Below, piece by piece: positions 30,294-38,775 of a DNA stretch of 64,000 nt. Position 1 is the stretch's first letter. The number at the start of each line of letters is the position of its first letter. The stretch is from Aquimarina aggregata (GTDB lineage: Bacteria; Bacteroidota; Bacteroidia; Flavobacteriales; Flavobacteriaceae). Under the pieces are notes generated by a model that was given only the letters and a program-made list of their open reading frames with translations, made no database searches and had not been told where the DNA came from. Both the position numbers and the translations under genes were made by a program. The stretch spans positions 62,001 to 126,000 of the forward strand of contig NZ_LQRT01000046.1 of assembly GCF_001632745.1 (NCBI RefSeq), written 5' to 3'.

Positions 30294-32690
30294 ATGTTTG
30301 CATTAATACGAAAAGAGTTTAATACTTTCTTTGCTTCTGCGGTGGGATATTTAGTCATTGCTATATTCTTAATACTTAATGGACTCTTTTTATGGGTTTT
30401 CAAAGGGCAATACAATATACTAGACAGTGGCTTTGCAGATCTTTCTCCTTTTTTCCAGATCGCACCATGGATACTACTTTTTCTTATTCCAGCAGTTACT
30501 ATGCGCAGTTTTGCTGAAGAAAAAAAACAAGGTACTCTAGAATTACTACTTACAAAACCAATACAAAATTGGCAATTGGTATTAGGTAAATACCTGGGAA
30601 GTCTTTCTTTAATCATCATCGCATTATTACCAAGTCTATTATATTGTTTTACGATCTATATTTTAGGTAACCCAAGTGGTAATTTTGATGTAGGAAGCAC
30701 ATTTGGTTCTTATATTGCTTTACTATTATTAGCTTCTCTATATACCGCGATAGGGATTTTCTCATCTACAATTACTAACAATCAAATAATTGCTTTTTTG
30801 ATTTCTCTATTTTTTTGTTTTTTATTTTATTTTGGCTTTAGTAGTATTTCAGATTATGGGCTTTCTGAAACTATTAGTCATTTTTTTGAACAACTAGGTA
30901 TTCGTCTTCATTACGAACGTATGAGTCAAGGTATCTTAGACACACGAGATATTTGTTACTTTTTAAGTATCATTTTATTTTTTGGAGTTTTAACCAAAAT
31001 CATACTTCAAAAATCTGTAAATAAATCCAAAATTAAACCTATTCTTATTGCACTTACTCTTGTATTTATTCTTAATAGTATAGGTAATCGTGTTTATAGC
31101 CGGTTTGATCTAACTCAGGATAATCGATTTACGCTATCCGATGCCACTAAAAGTTTAATTTTAGAAACACCTGCTCCTGTTGTTATCGATGTTTTATTGA
31201 AAGGAGATTTTCCATCTGAGTTTAGAAAACTTCAATCCGAAACCAAGCAGTTACTTGAAGAATTTAATGCTTTAAATTCCAACATTCAATATATTTTCAC
31301 AAATCCTTTAGAAGAAGAAGCTTTAAGAACAGAAACGATAAATCAATTACAACAATTCGGTCTTACTCCGATGGAGGTTAGTGTGCAGGAAAGTGGCAAG
31401 ACAGAAATTGAAACCATTGTTCCTTGGGCGATTTTAAGTTATCAAAATAAAAGCGTAAAAATACCATTAGTCAAAAATAATATTGGAGCCACCTCAGAAG
31501 AAAGAGTAAACAGTTCTATTCAACAATTAGAATACGCATTTGCAGATGGCTTAACAAAAATATTACATCCTAAAAAGCATAAAATTGCAGTGCTCAAAGG
31601 AAACGGACAGTTACCTGATTTAAAGATTGCAGATTTCATAAAAACACTACAAGAGTACTATTTTGTAGGTGCTTTCACATTAGATTCTGTATCCAGCAAC
31701 GCCACTAAAACCTTAGAAGATTTACAAAAATTCGATCTTATAATTAATGCAAAACCTACTCAAACATTTTCTGAAAAAGAGAAGTACGTACTTGATCAAT
31801 TTATAATGAATGGAGGGAAGTCTTTATGGCTTCTAGAATCTGTAGCAATAGAAATAGATAGTCTAATGAATCCCGAGGGCTCTACCGTTGCGTTAATGAG
31901 AGATCTTAGACTTAATGATGCTTTATTTTCTTATGGCGTTAGAGTTAATCCCGTTTTAGTGAATGATCTTCAGTCAGCACCACTTGTATTAGCCTCTGGA
32001 CAAGGTAATGATACCCAATTTACTCCTTATCCTTGGTTTTATGAATCGCTAACAAAAAGCACTAGTAATCATCCTATTGTTAAGAATATCGAATCTGTAA
32101 AGTTTGAATTCGCTAACCAAATAGATACAATAAAAAATAATATCAAAAAGACTATTTTACTTACAAGTTCTGAAAAAGTAAAATTAGAGGGAGTTCCTAA
32201 AGAAATTAGATTAGATATTATAAGAGAAAAACCAGATTTTAGCACCTACATCGAAGGAAAACAAAATCTTGCTGTTTTATTAGAAGGAGAATTTAAATCT
32301 AACTATAAAGATCGAATCAAACCCATCAAAATAAAATCCCCAAAAGACAATAGCAGTCATACAAAAATGATTGTTGTAAGTGATGGTGATATTATCAAAA
32401 ATAAAACTAGAAAAGGACAACCATTAGCTCTTGGATTTGATCCCTATCTTAATTTAAAATATGGTAATAAAGAGTTTTTACTTAATGCCATTAATTATCT
32501 CTTAGATGACTCAGGGCTTATCGAGGTTCGTAGTAAAGAAATTAATATCCCTTTTTTAAATGTAGAAAAGGTAGTTGCTCAAAAAACTAAATGGCAAATT
32601 ATTAATATTATTGTGCCTTTAGTACTCCTTGGGATCTTTGGATTCCTATTCTCTTTTATCCGAAAGAAAAAGTATAAAAAGGTATTATAA
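30294..32690 (+). CDS. gldFG: GldF-GldG fusion, gliding-motility ABC transporter permease/accessory protein
   Basis: 798 residues in a single uninterrupted frame. Residues 1-240 are GldF-like: MFALIRKEFNTFFASAVGYLVIAIFLILNG, then RSFAEEKKQGTLELLLTKPI (ABC-2 permease) and six membrane helices. Around residue 252 a helix (ILIALTLVFILNSIG) opens the GldG-like part: SRFDLTQDNRFTLSDATKSLI, the periplasmic GldG/IFT52-like domain and a final C-terminal helix with a basic tail. In Flavobacterium johnsoniae gldF and gldG are separate genes working with the ATPase GldA (established knowledge). gldA is not in the window. Confidence 0.88.
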   Translation: MFALIRKEFNTFFASAVGYLVIAIFLILNGLFLWVFKGQYNILDSGFADLSPFFQIAPWILLFLIPAVTMRSFAEEKKQGTLELLLTKPIQNWQLVLGKYLGSLSLIIIALLPSLLYCFTIYILGNPSGNFDVGSTFGSYIALLLLASLYTAIGIFSSTITNNQIIAFLISLFFCFLFYFGFSSISDYGLSETISHFFEQLGIRLHYERMSQGILDTRDICYFLSIILFFGVLTKIILQKSVNKSKIKPILIALTLVFILNSIGNRVYSRFDLTQDNRFTLSDATKSLILETPAPVVIDVLLKGDFPSEFRKLQSETKQLLEEFNALNSNIQYIFTNPLEEEALRTETINQLQQFGLTPMEVSVQESGKTEIETIVPWAILSYQNKSVKIPLVKNNIGATSEERVNSSIQQLEYAFADGLTKILHPKKHKIAVLKGNGQLPDLKIADFIKTLQEYYFVGAFTLDSVSSNATKTLEDLQKFDLIINAKPTQTFSEKEKYVLDQFIMNGGKSLWLLESVAIEIDSLMNPEGSTVALMRDLRLNDALFSYGVRVNPVLVNDLQSAPLVLASGQGNDTQFTPYPWFYESLTKSTSNHPIVKNIESVKFEFANQIDTIKNNIKKTILLTSSEKVKLEGVPKEIRLDIIREKPDFSTYIEGKQNLAVLLEGEFKSNYKDRIKPIKIKSPKDNSSHTKMIVVSDGDIIKNKTRKGQPLALGFDPYLNLKYGNKEFLLNAINYLLDDSGLIEVRSKEINIPFLNVEKVVAQKTKWQIINIIVPLVLLGIFGFLFSFIRKKKYKKVL

Positions 32691-32712
32691 AGGCTAATTG
32701 AACGAGTTTATC

Positions 32713-32720
32713 TATATTTG
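32713..32720 (+). promoter_or_regulatory. -7 element upstream of the ABC ATPase
   Basis: TATATTTG matches the Bacteroidota -7 consensus exactly and lies 18 bases before the proposed ATT start at 32739. A TTG at 32698-32700 is only 12 bases away, so the -33 part is not convincing. Confidence 0.4.
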
Positions 32721-32738
32721 AAATAGAAAAGCCCTAGA

Positions 32739-33536
32739 ATTATTAATACTGAAAACCCAAATATTGTTCTTAAAACGGAAGACCTCTCTATTGGTTATCA
32801 CATCAAAAAGAAGTTAAATGTCGTTGCTGCTGACATCAACCTTAAATTATATGAAGGTGAGTTAGTTGGGCTTGTGGGTGCTAATGGTATCGGCAAATCG
32901 ACCTTACTAAGAACACTATCACGCGTACAACCTGCTCTTCACGGTAGTGTATATTTGTCGGACAAAAAGCTTAATACGTATAAGCCTGTCGAACTTGCTG
33001 CACAATTAAGCATTGTTTTGACCGAACAAATTGCTTCAAAAAATATTACAGTGCAAGAACTAGTAGCACTCGGCAGACAACCATATACAAATTGGGTAGG
33101 TAAAATGGCCGAAGAAGATGTTGAAAAAGTTCGCAAAGCTATAGAAGTTACTCATATAGAAGGATTAATATCCCGAAGATGTTTTGAACTTAGTGATGGT
33201 CAATTACAAAAAGTTCTTATAGCCAGAGCTATAGCTCAAGACACACCTTTTATTATGCTTGATGAACCTACTACTCATCTAGATGTGTACCATAAAGCAT
33301 ATATCTTAAAACTTTTAAAACGTCTTGCTTTTGAAACCAAAAAAACTATTTTGTTTTCTACCCATGAAATTGATTTTGCTATACAATTATGTGATAAAAT
33401 GATTGTGATGAATGAAGATGGGTTTGAGTTTGGTCGCCCTAAAGAGTTAGTACAATGTCGTGCTTTTTCTTCTTTATTTCCTGAAGATTTAATTTTATTC
33501 GACTCTAAATCTGGCAGATACAAAGTAAGAAATTAA
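32739..33536 (+). CDS. FecE/BtuD-like ABC transporter ATP-binding protein, no canonical start codon
   Basis: The reading frame of an ABC ATPase runs from the TAG at 32724 to 33536 and starts with residues INTENPNIVLKTEDLSIGYHIKK, the normal first strand and A-loop region, so the family N-terminus is intact. The frame contains no ATG, GTG or TTG before GTG 32874, which falls just two residues ahead of Walker A (GANGIGKS). ATT at 32739 or 32742 is the probable initiator. Other motifs are ELSDGQLQKV (signature), FIMLDEPTTHLD (Walker B) and STHE (H loop). ALGRQPYTNW resembles iron-siderophore/B12 importer ATPases. No permease gene lies nearby. Alternatives are a sequencing error or a damaged start. 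Confidence 0.7.
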   Translation: MINTENPNIVLKTEDLSIGYHIKKKLNVVAADINLKLYEGELVGLVGANGIGKSTLLRTLSRVQPALHGSVYLSDKKLNTYKPVELAAQLSIVLTEQIASKNITVQELVALGRQPYTNWVGKMAEEDVEKVRKAIEVTHIEGLISRRCFELSDGQLQKVLIARAIAQDTPFIMLDEPTTHLDVYHKAYILKLLKRLAFETKKTILFSTHEIDFAIQLCDKMIVMNEDGFEFGRPKELVQCRAFSSLFPEDLILFDSKSGRYKVRN

Positions 33537-33593
33537 GCTTTTTAGTATATTTATATTTATCAAATCTTGTCGATTAAATTCCAAAATGTTGCT

Positions 33594-34343
33594 ATGAAAA
33601 AGCATGCCTATATTTTTTTCTCATTTTTATGCATTACTGTTCTTTTTGTTTCTTCCTGTTCTAATGACGATACTGCGATACCAGAAGATCCCGAAGTCAT
33701 AAATAATCCTGTCGAGCATGATCTAACAGAAGAGCAATTAAGGATTGTTGATTACTTTAAAGAAGTAGCACTAGGATTTGAATTTGGTAGTGCTTCTAGA
33801 GTAACAAGAAAATGGAAATCCCAGATGAAAATATTTGTAGATGGTGATCCAAGTCCTGCACTCAAAACAGAATTAGATAATATCATTTCTGAAATAAACG
33901 CTTTAACCACTGATGGATTCAAAATACAGATTGTAGATAATTTCGATCAGTCAAATTATCATCTTTTCTTTGGTACCGGTACCGCATATGCTTCTATATA
34001 TCCCGATCAAAGAGATTTTGTAGAAAATAATTGGGGGTTATTTTATCTTCTATGGAATTCTTCAAATGAGCTTACAAGTGGACATATGTATGTCGACACA
34101 AGACGCGCAAATGATATGGCACAAAAACATCTTTTAAGAGAAGAACTAACACAATCTTTGGGTTTAGCTAGAGATTCAAAAAAATACCCTGAAAGTATAT
34201 TTCAATCAGACTGGACTACTACAAATCAATATGCACAGATAGATAAAGAATTAATCCAACTTTTATATCATTCTGATATGGCTACTGGATTAAATAGATT
34301 TGATGTCGATCCTATTTTAATTCAATTATTAAAAGAAGAATAA
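33594..34343 (+). CDS. DUF2927-like lipoprotein
   Basis: 249 residues from ATG 33594, which gives a lipoprotein signal (ITVLFVSSCSND); the earlier in-frame start at 33567 is not needed. The mature part resembles DUF2927: TRKWKSQMKIFVDGDPSPALKTELDNII, ITDGFKIQIV-like strand, and the C-terminal HLLREELTQSLGLARDSKKYPESIF with LIQLLYHSDMATGLNRFD. The helix HLLREELTQ sits where metalloprotease relatives have HExxH, but the zinc motif is absent. Probably non-catalytic; function unknown. Confidence 0.65.
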   Translation: MKKHAYIFFSFLCITVLFVSSCSNDDTAIPEDPEVINNPVEHDLTEEQLRIVDYFKEVALGFEFGSASRVTRKWKSQMKIFVDGDPSPALKTELDNIISEINALTTDGFKIQIVDNFDQSNYHLFFGTGTAYASIYPDQRDFVENNWGLFYLLWNSSNELTSGHMYVDTRRANDMAQKHLLREELTQSLGLARDSKKYPESIFQSDWTTTNQYAQIDKELIQLLYHSDMATGLNRFDVDPILIQLLKEE

Positions 34344-34410
34344 AAACTTCTAAACACATCCTTCTCAATTTTCAATGCTTATATTTATCTTTGAGTAAAT
34401 ATAAGATTAC

Positions 34411-35814
34411 ATGTCAGGATACACACCGATCATTATTGCTATAGGAGCAATTATTATATCTATTTTTATTGGTTTTTTTATTGGTAAATATGTCACTTCT
34501 TTAAAGAATAAAAGTGAAAAAAGTACAGATATAGAACGATCCAATCAACTAAAATTACAATTAGACGAGTCTAAAAAAAATGCAGAACACCAATTAGAAT
34601 TTGCAAAACAACAACATGCAGAATATAAAAACAGTATAGAAAAACAACTTATAGATTTAAAAAAAGAACGTGAAGATATTCGTAGAGAAAAAGACTTTTT
34701 AAACACCGAACTTACACGTAGAAATTCTGAATTTGAGAATCTTCAACTCAAAAATCAAGAGCAAAAAAATGAAGTAGAGAAGCTTCAGGAAAAGTTCTCT
34801 AAAGAATTTGAAAACCTTGCTAATAAAATCTTGGACGAAAAATCCAACAAATTCACAGAACAAAATAAAGAGAATATTAAAAACATTCTCACACCTTTAC
34901 AAGAAAAAATAAATACATTCGAAAAGAAAGTAGAACAAACACATAAAGAAAGTATAGACTATCACGCTGCGCTTCGACAACAGATTTTAGGGCTTAAAGA
35001 CCTTAACGAACAAATGAGTAAAGAAGCTACCAATTTAACTAAAGCGTTAAAAGGAGATAGCAAAATGCAAGGAAACTGGGGAGAACTAGTACTAGAAAGG
35101 GTACTAGAAAAATCCGGCCTAGAAAAAGATCGTGAATATTTCGTACAACAAAGTTTTACTACAGAAGATGGTAATCGCGTATTACCAGATGTAGTAATTT
35201 ATCTTCCTGATCACAAAAAAATGGTTATAGATTCTAAAGTAACATTAACGGCATATGAGCGTTTTGTTAATGAAGATGACAATGATCTAAAAGCTAACTA
35301 TCTTAAAGAACATATAGCTGCACTAAAACGGCATGTAGATCAGCTTTCAGAAAAGAATTACCAAGACCTCTACGATATAGAATCCCCAGACTTTGTATTA
35401 CTTTTTGTACCTATAGAACCTGCTTTTGCAATCGCTATTAATGAGGACAATAAACTATACAATCAAGCTTTTGAAAAAAATATTGTCATCGTAACCCCTT
35501 CTACTCTACTTGCCACTTTACGTACTATCGATACCATGTGGAATAATGAAAAACAACAGCGTAACGCTATCGAAATTGCAAGACAAGCAGGAGCCTTATA
35601 TGATAAATTTGAAGGATTGGTCAAAGATCTTACAGGAGTCGGTAAAAAAATCGATGATGCTAAAAAAGATTATTCTGCCGCTATGAATAAATTAGTAGAT
35701 GGACGTGGAAATCTAATTACAAGTGTAGAAAAACTTAAAAAAATGGGAGCTAAAGCAAAAAAATCTCTGCCTGAAGCTATTATCAAGCGTGCTTCTGATG
35801 AAGATGATTTATAA
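34411..35814 (+). CDS. rmuC: DNA recombination protein RmuC
   Basis: 467 residues. A single N-terminal membrane helix (IIIAIGAIIISIFIGFFIG) is followed by a long coiled coil (~30-190), then the RmuC nuclease-like domain with QGNWGELVLERVLEKSGLEKDREYFVQ, RVLPDVVIYLPDHKKMVIDSKVTLTAYERF, SPDFVLLFVPIEPAFAIAI and VIVTPSTLLATLRTI. RmuC limits inversion and rearrangement at short repeats. TATCTTTG at 34386-34393 is a good -7 element 17 bases before the ATG. Confidence 0.93.
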   Translation: MSGYTPIIIAIGAIIISIFIGFFIGKYVTSLKNKSEKSTDIERSNQLKLQLDESKKNAEHQLEFAKQQHAEYKNSIEKQLIDLKKEREDIRREKDFLNTELTRRNSEFENLQLKNQEQKNEVEKLQEKFSKEFENLANKILDEKSNKFTEQNKENIKNILTPLQEKINTFEKKVEQTHKESIDYHAALRQQILGLKDLNEQMSKEATNLTKALKGDSKMQGNWGELVLERVLEKSGLEKDREYFVQQSFTTEDGNRVLPDVVIYLPDHKKMVIDSKVTLTAYERFVNEDDNDLKANYLKEHIAALKRHVDQLSEKNYQDLYDIESPDFVLLFVPIEPAFAIAINEDNKLYNQAFEKNIVIVTPSTLLATLRTIDTMWNNEKQQRNAIEIARQAGALYDKFEGLVKDLTGVGKKIDDAKKDYSAAMNKLVDGRGNLITSVEKLKKMGAKAKKSLPEAIIKRASDEDDL

Positions 35815-35824
35815 AACTTAATCT

Positions 35825-36163
35825 ATGAACGCAGATACGTCACAAATTCTTATCCAAGCTTTAACTGGTCTTTTTTATGCCATTCCGACACTTCTATTTA
35901 TTGGTATCGGCATTCATTATCTTATAAAAAAAGGAAATACGACCGATGGAATTTTTATAGTTATCGGGAATATTATAATACTACTGTCTATAGTGATAGG
36001 GAAAATCTTATTTATTCAATTTGTTGTATACCAAAAATGGGATAGCACTGTATATACTTATATAATTTCTGCTATTAACATTGTCTCTTTTATAGGATCA
36101 ATTCTCTTTGTAATTGGCCTCTTTTTATTAACTAAGAAAGTCATTAAAGTAAATAATTCTTAA
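35825..36163 (+). CDS. Small integral membrane protein, unknown
   Basis: 112 residues, about three membrane helices (TGLFYAIPTLLFIGIGIHYLI, IFIVIGNIIILLSIVIGKIL, AINIVSFIGSILFVIGLFLL). Ten bases after rmuC and one base before the serine hydrolase gene, so part of one operon running 34411-38229. No recognised family. Confidence 0.65.
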   Translation: MNADTSQILIQALTGLFYAIPTLLFIGIGIHYLIKKGNTTDGIFIVIGNIIILLSIVIGKILFIQFVVYQKWDSTVYTYIISAINIVSFIGSILFVIGLFLLTKKVIKVNNS

Positions 36164-36164
36164 T

Positions 36165-37310
36165 ATGAAATTTAAACACATTTTTATACTTTTATTTTTA
36201 ATTGGGTCCATTGCACAAGCCCAACAATCCTATTTTCCTGAACGTGGAAATTGGGAAGAAAAAACCCCCTCAGAATTTAAAATCGACACTCAAAAATTAC
36301 AAGAAGCTGTTCAATTTGCAAAAGACAATGAATATTCTGGTTCTAAGGATTTACGCATAGCTATTGTTAAAGGTTTTGAGCGAGAACCATATCACAAAAT
36401 TTTAGGACCAACCAAAAAACGAGGAGGCCCTGCTGGTTTAATTATTAAAGATGGCTATATCATTGCCAAATGGGGGAATGTTGAGCGTGTTGACATGACT
36501 TTTAGCGTTACAAAAAGTTACTTATCTACCATGGCCGGACTTGCAGTAGATAAAAAACTAATACGCTCTGTAGATGATTTTTCTTATACTTATTTATGGG
36601 ACAATACATTTGACGGAAATCACAATAAAAAAATTACTTGGAGACACTTGCTTACACAATCCTCAGATTGGTCTGGACAATTATGGGGTGGATATGATTG
36701 GGCAGATCGTCCCCCACGCGAGGGAAATATAGATGATTGGAAATTAAGAAAACTAAATCAACCAGGCTCAGTTTTTGAATATAATGACGTTCGAGTTAAT
36801 GTTCTAGCATATTCATTATTAAATATTTGGAGAAAACCTTTACCACAGGTTTTAAAAGAAAACATAATGGATCCTATCGACGCTTCAACAACATGGAGAT
36901 GGTTTGGCTATGACAACTCATGGGTTACTGTAGATGGTGCTAAAATGCAATCAGTTAGCGGGGGTGGTCATTCTGGAGGCGGGCTCTTTATAAATTCATT
37001 AGATCATGCTCGATTTGGGCTTTTGTTCCTAAATGAAGGTAACTGGAACGGAAAACAACTTGTTTCTAAAGAATGGATCAAAGAAGCCATTACACCTTCA
37101 AAAGCAAACTCTAATTATGGTTTTATGTGGTGGTTAAACCAAAAAGGGACTAGACATTGGGAAAACCTACCAGAACATATATACTATGCTGCTGGTTTTG
37201 GAGGTAATTTTATTGTAATTGATCAAAAACAAGATTTACTAATAGTAACAAGATGGTTAGAACCTAGTCAAATTGATGAGTTTGTAACCAAAGTATATAA
37301 AGCTTTATAA
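36165..37310 (+). CDS. Secreted serine hydrolase, class C beta-lactamase-like fold
   Basis: 381 residues. A signal peptide (FILLFLIGSIAQAQQ) precedes a penicillin-binding/beta-lactamase-like domain. The SxxK nucleophile motif is Ser114-VTK117 in TFSVTKSYLSTMAGLAVD; a YND segment (FEYNDVRVN) and the GGGHSGGGLFIN and GFGGNFIVID segments fit the other active-site blocks. Substrate unknown: such proteins include peptidases, esterases and amidases. It is translated right after the small membrane protein (1-base gap) and before a 122-aa protein. Confidence 0.85.
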   Translation: MKFKHIFILLFLIGSIAQAQQSYFPERGNWEEKTPSEFKIDTQKLQEAVQFAKDNEYSGSKDLRIAIVKGFEREPYHKILGPTKKRGGPAGLIIKDGYIIAKWGNVERVDMTFSVTKSYLSTMAGLAVDKKLIRSVDDFSYTYLWDNTFDGNHNKKITWRHLLTQSSDWSGQLWGGYDWADRPPREGNIDDWKLRKLNQPGSVFEYNDVRVNVLAYSLLNIWRKPLPQVLKENIMDPIDASTTWRWFGYDNSWVTVDGAKMQSVSGGGHSGGGLFINSLDHARFGLLFLNEGNWNGKQLVSKEWIKEAITPSKANSNYGFMWWLNQKGTRHWENLPEHIYYAAGFGGNFIVIDQKQDLLIVTRWLEPSQIDEFVTKVYKAL

Positions 37311-37317
37311 AATAAAT

Positions 37318-37686
37318 ATGAAAAAAGTACTTGCGATAATCATAACCGTTCTAGTACTGCTATTTGCAGCGTGGTATGCTTTTATATACTATGCATCCTA
37401 TAGTGAAGGAACGAGAAGTGGGGAACTTATTAAATTTAGTAACAAAGGTGTATTAGTAAAAACTTGGGAAGGTGAAATTAGTCAAGGAATTTCTGGAGCA
37501 CAAATATTTAGTTTTTCTGTAGAAGATAAAAACAAGAAAATTATTGAAAAGCTTGAAAAGTTTCAAGGTCGATATGTGAAACTGAAATATAAAGAGCGAT
37601 TTGCTAAAATTTCATGGCTTGGAGATACGAAGTATTTTGTAATAGATGTCGTAGAAGAAGTATCACCACATTTTAGAAATAAATAG
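37318..37686 (+). CDS. Small membrane-anchored conserved protein
   Basis: 122 residues with one N-terminal membrane helix (LAIIITVLVLLFAAWYAFIYY) and a small soluble domain (SGELIKFSNKGVLVKTWEGEI, YVKLKYKERFAKISWLGDTKYFVIDV). Homologues in flavobacterial genomes are sometimes labelled 6-phosphogluconate dehydrogenase, but there is no dinucleotide-binding motif and the length rules that out. The stop TAG is directly followed by the ATG of the thioesterase gene. Confidence 0.75.
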   Translation: MKKVLAIIITVLVLLFAAWYAFIYYASYSEGTRSGELIKFSNKGVLVKTWEGEISQGISGAQIFSFSVEDKNKKIIEKLEKFQGRYVKLKYKERFAKISWLGDTKYFVIDVVEEVSPHFRNK

Positions 37687-38229
37687 ATGAAAAAACATAA
37701 ATCAAACAAAGAGTCCCGAGTAATCATTTCAGAATTAATGCTCCCATCTCATTCAAATTTTAGTGGAAAAATCCATGGAGGTTACATTTTATCTTTGATG
37801 GATCAAATTGCTTTTGCATGTGCTTCTAAACATTCTGAGACCTATTGTGTTACTGCCAGTGTTGATAAAGTAGATTTCTTAAAACCGATTGAGGTCGGAG
37901 AATTAGTTACCATGAAAGCCTCTGTTAATCATGTAGGAACAACATCTATGGTGGTTGGAGTACGAGTTGAATCTGAGAATATACAAACTGGAGCAATTAA
38001 ACATTGTAACTCTAGTTATTTTACAATGGTCGCAAAAAATGATACTGGAAAAAGTGTCCCAATTCCTGGTTTAATTTTACAAAACAAAACTGATATACGA
38101 CGATTTGTTCGTAGTATAATTCGTAAGGAAGATGCAAAAGCCAGACGTGATCGTTTTAAAGCCTCTGAATTCAAACTTGAAGAGCATCTTGAGGTCTTAA
38201 AACAATACAATGTAAAAATTACGTTATAA
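37687..38229 (+). CDS. Acyl-CoA thioesterase (hotdog fold)
   Basis: 180 residues. The hotdog motif GKIHGGYILSLMDQIAFACASKHSETYCVTASVDKVDFLKPIEVGELVTMKASV identifies a YciA/BFIT-type acyl-CoA thioester hydrolase; Asp in LMDQIA is the expected catalytic acid. The C-terminal ~50 residues are a basic helical tail. Last gene of the rmuC-led operon, starting at the base after the previous stop. Confidence 0.88.
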   Translation: MKKHKSNKESRVIISELMLPSHSNFSGKIHGGYILSLMDQIAFACASKHSETYCVTASVDKVDFLKPIEVGELVTMKASVNHVGTTSMVVGVRVESENIQTGAIKHCNSSYFTMVAKNDTGKSVPIPGLILQNKTDIRRFVRSIIRKEDAKARRDRFKASEFKLEEHLEVLKQYNVKITL

Positions 38230-38322
38230 TATTATATTATAAATAAAAATTGACCTGAATATGTAATGATCCCCTATGTCTTTACGTCAAAAATTGTATA
38301 TTGACTAAAAAAATCCCCTTTT

Positions 38323-38709
38323 ATGAAAAAGATTGCTAAGTTTTCAATTTTAATTCTGACCGCTGTTATTTGCTTTAATTGTAGCAGTAGTGATGATGGC
38401 GGCGACACTAACGGAGGTGATCCAGAGCCAAACCCTAATCCTAATAAAATAACTACGTATGATGCAGATGTGAAAGCTATTATTGATGGGCAATGTATTC
38501 GATGCCATACGACACCTCTTCAGAATGGAGCTACGTTTCCAATGGATAATTTTAATGAAACTAGAAACGGTATCAATCGTGGTATGATTGAAAGAATTCA
38601 ATCTACAAGCTCAAGAAGAGTTATGCCTCCTCCTCCTGCGGCAATGCTTACTCAAGAAGTTATCGATATTATTCGTGACTGGGAAGCCGATGGTTTATTA
38701 GAAAACTAA
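38323..38709 (+). CDS. Lipoprotein c-type cytochrome
   Basis: 128 residues. A lipobox signal (LILTAVICFNCSSSDD) and an acidic Gly/Asp/Pro linker lead to a short cytochrome domain with C-IR-C-H heme motif near residue 60 and the axial-Met segment RRVMPPPPAAML. It is an exported, lipid-anchored monoheme protein; partner unknown. It resembles the CxxCH segments of the planctomycete-type proteins at the left end but is a stand-alone domain. Confidence 0.8.
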   Translation: MKKIAKFSILILTAVICFNCSSSDDGGDTNGGDPEPNPNPNKITTYDADVKAIIDGQCIRCHTTPLQNGATFPMDNFNETRNGINRGMIERIQSTSSRRVMPPPPAAMLTQEVIDIIRDWEADGLLEN

Positions 38710-38737
38710 TTCTTAAATATAGAATTATATTATATAT

Positions 38738-38766
38738 AAAAAATCCCGCAAGTTGCGGGATTTTTT
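38738..38766. terminator. Bidirectional intrinsic terminator
   Basis: AAAAAATCCCGCAA / TTGCGGGATTTTTT forms an almost perfect stem between the convergent cytochrome gene and carB. Confidence 0.93.
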
Positions 38767-38775
38767 ACTTTATCT

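Noticed and set aside
30284-30619. 111-codon minus-strand frame inside gldFG
   Set aside because: It is antisense to a conserved permease coding region and has no recognisable product; a shadow frame.
32874-33536. GTG 32874 as the start of the ABC ATPase
   Set aside because: It would leave only two residues before Walker A and drop the first beta strand and A-loop that the upstream in-frame sequence clearly encodes.
37318-37686. 6-phosphogluconate dehydrogenase
   Set aside because: No Rossmann motif and only 122 residues; the name is a propagated label.
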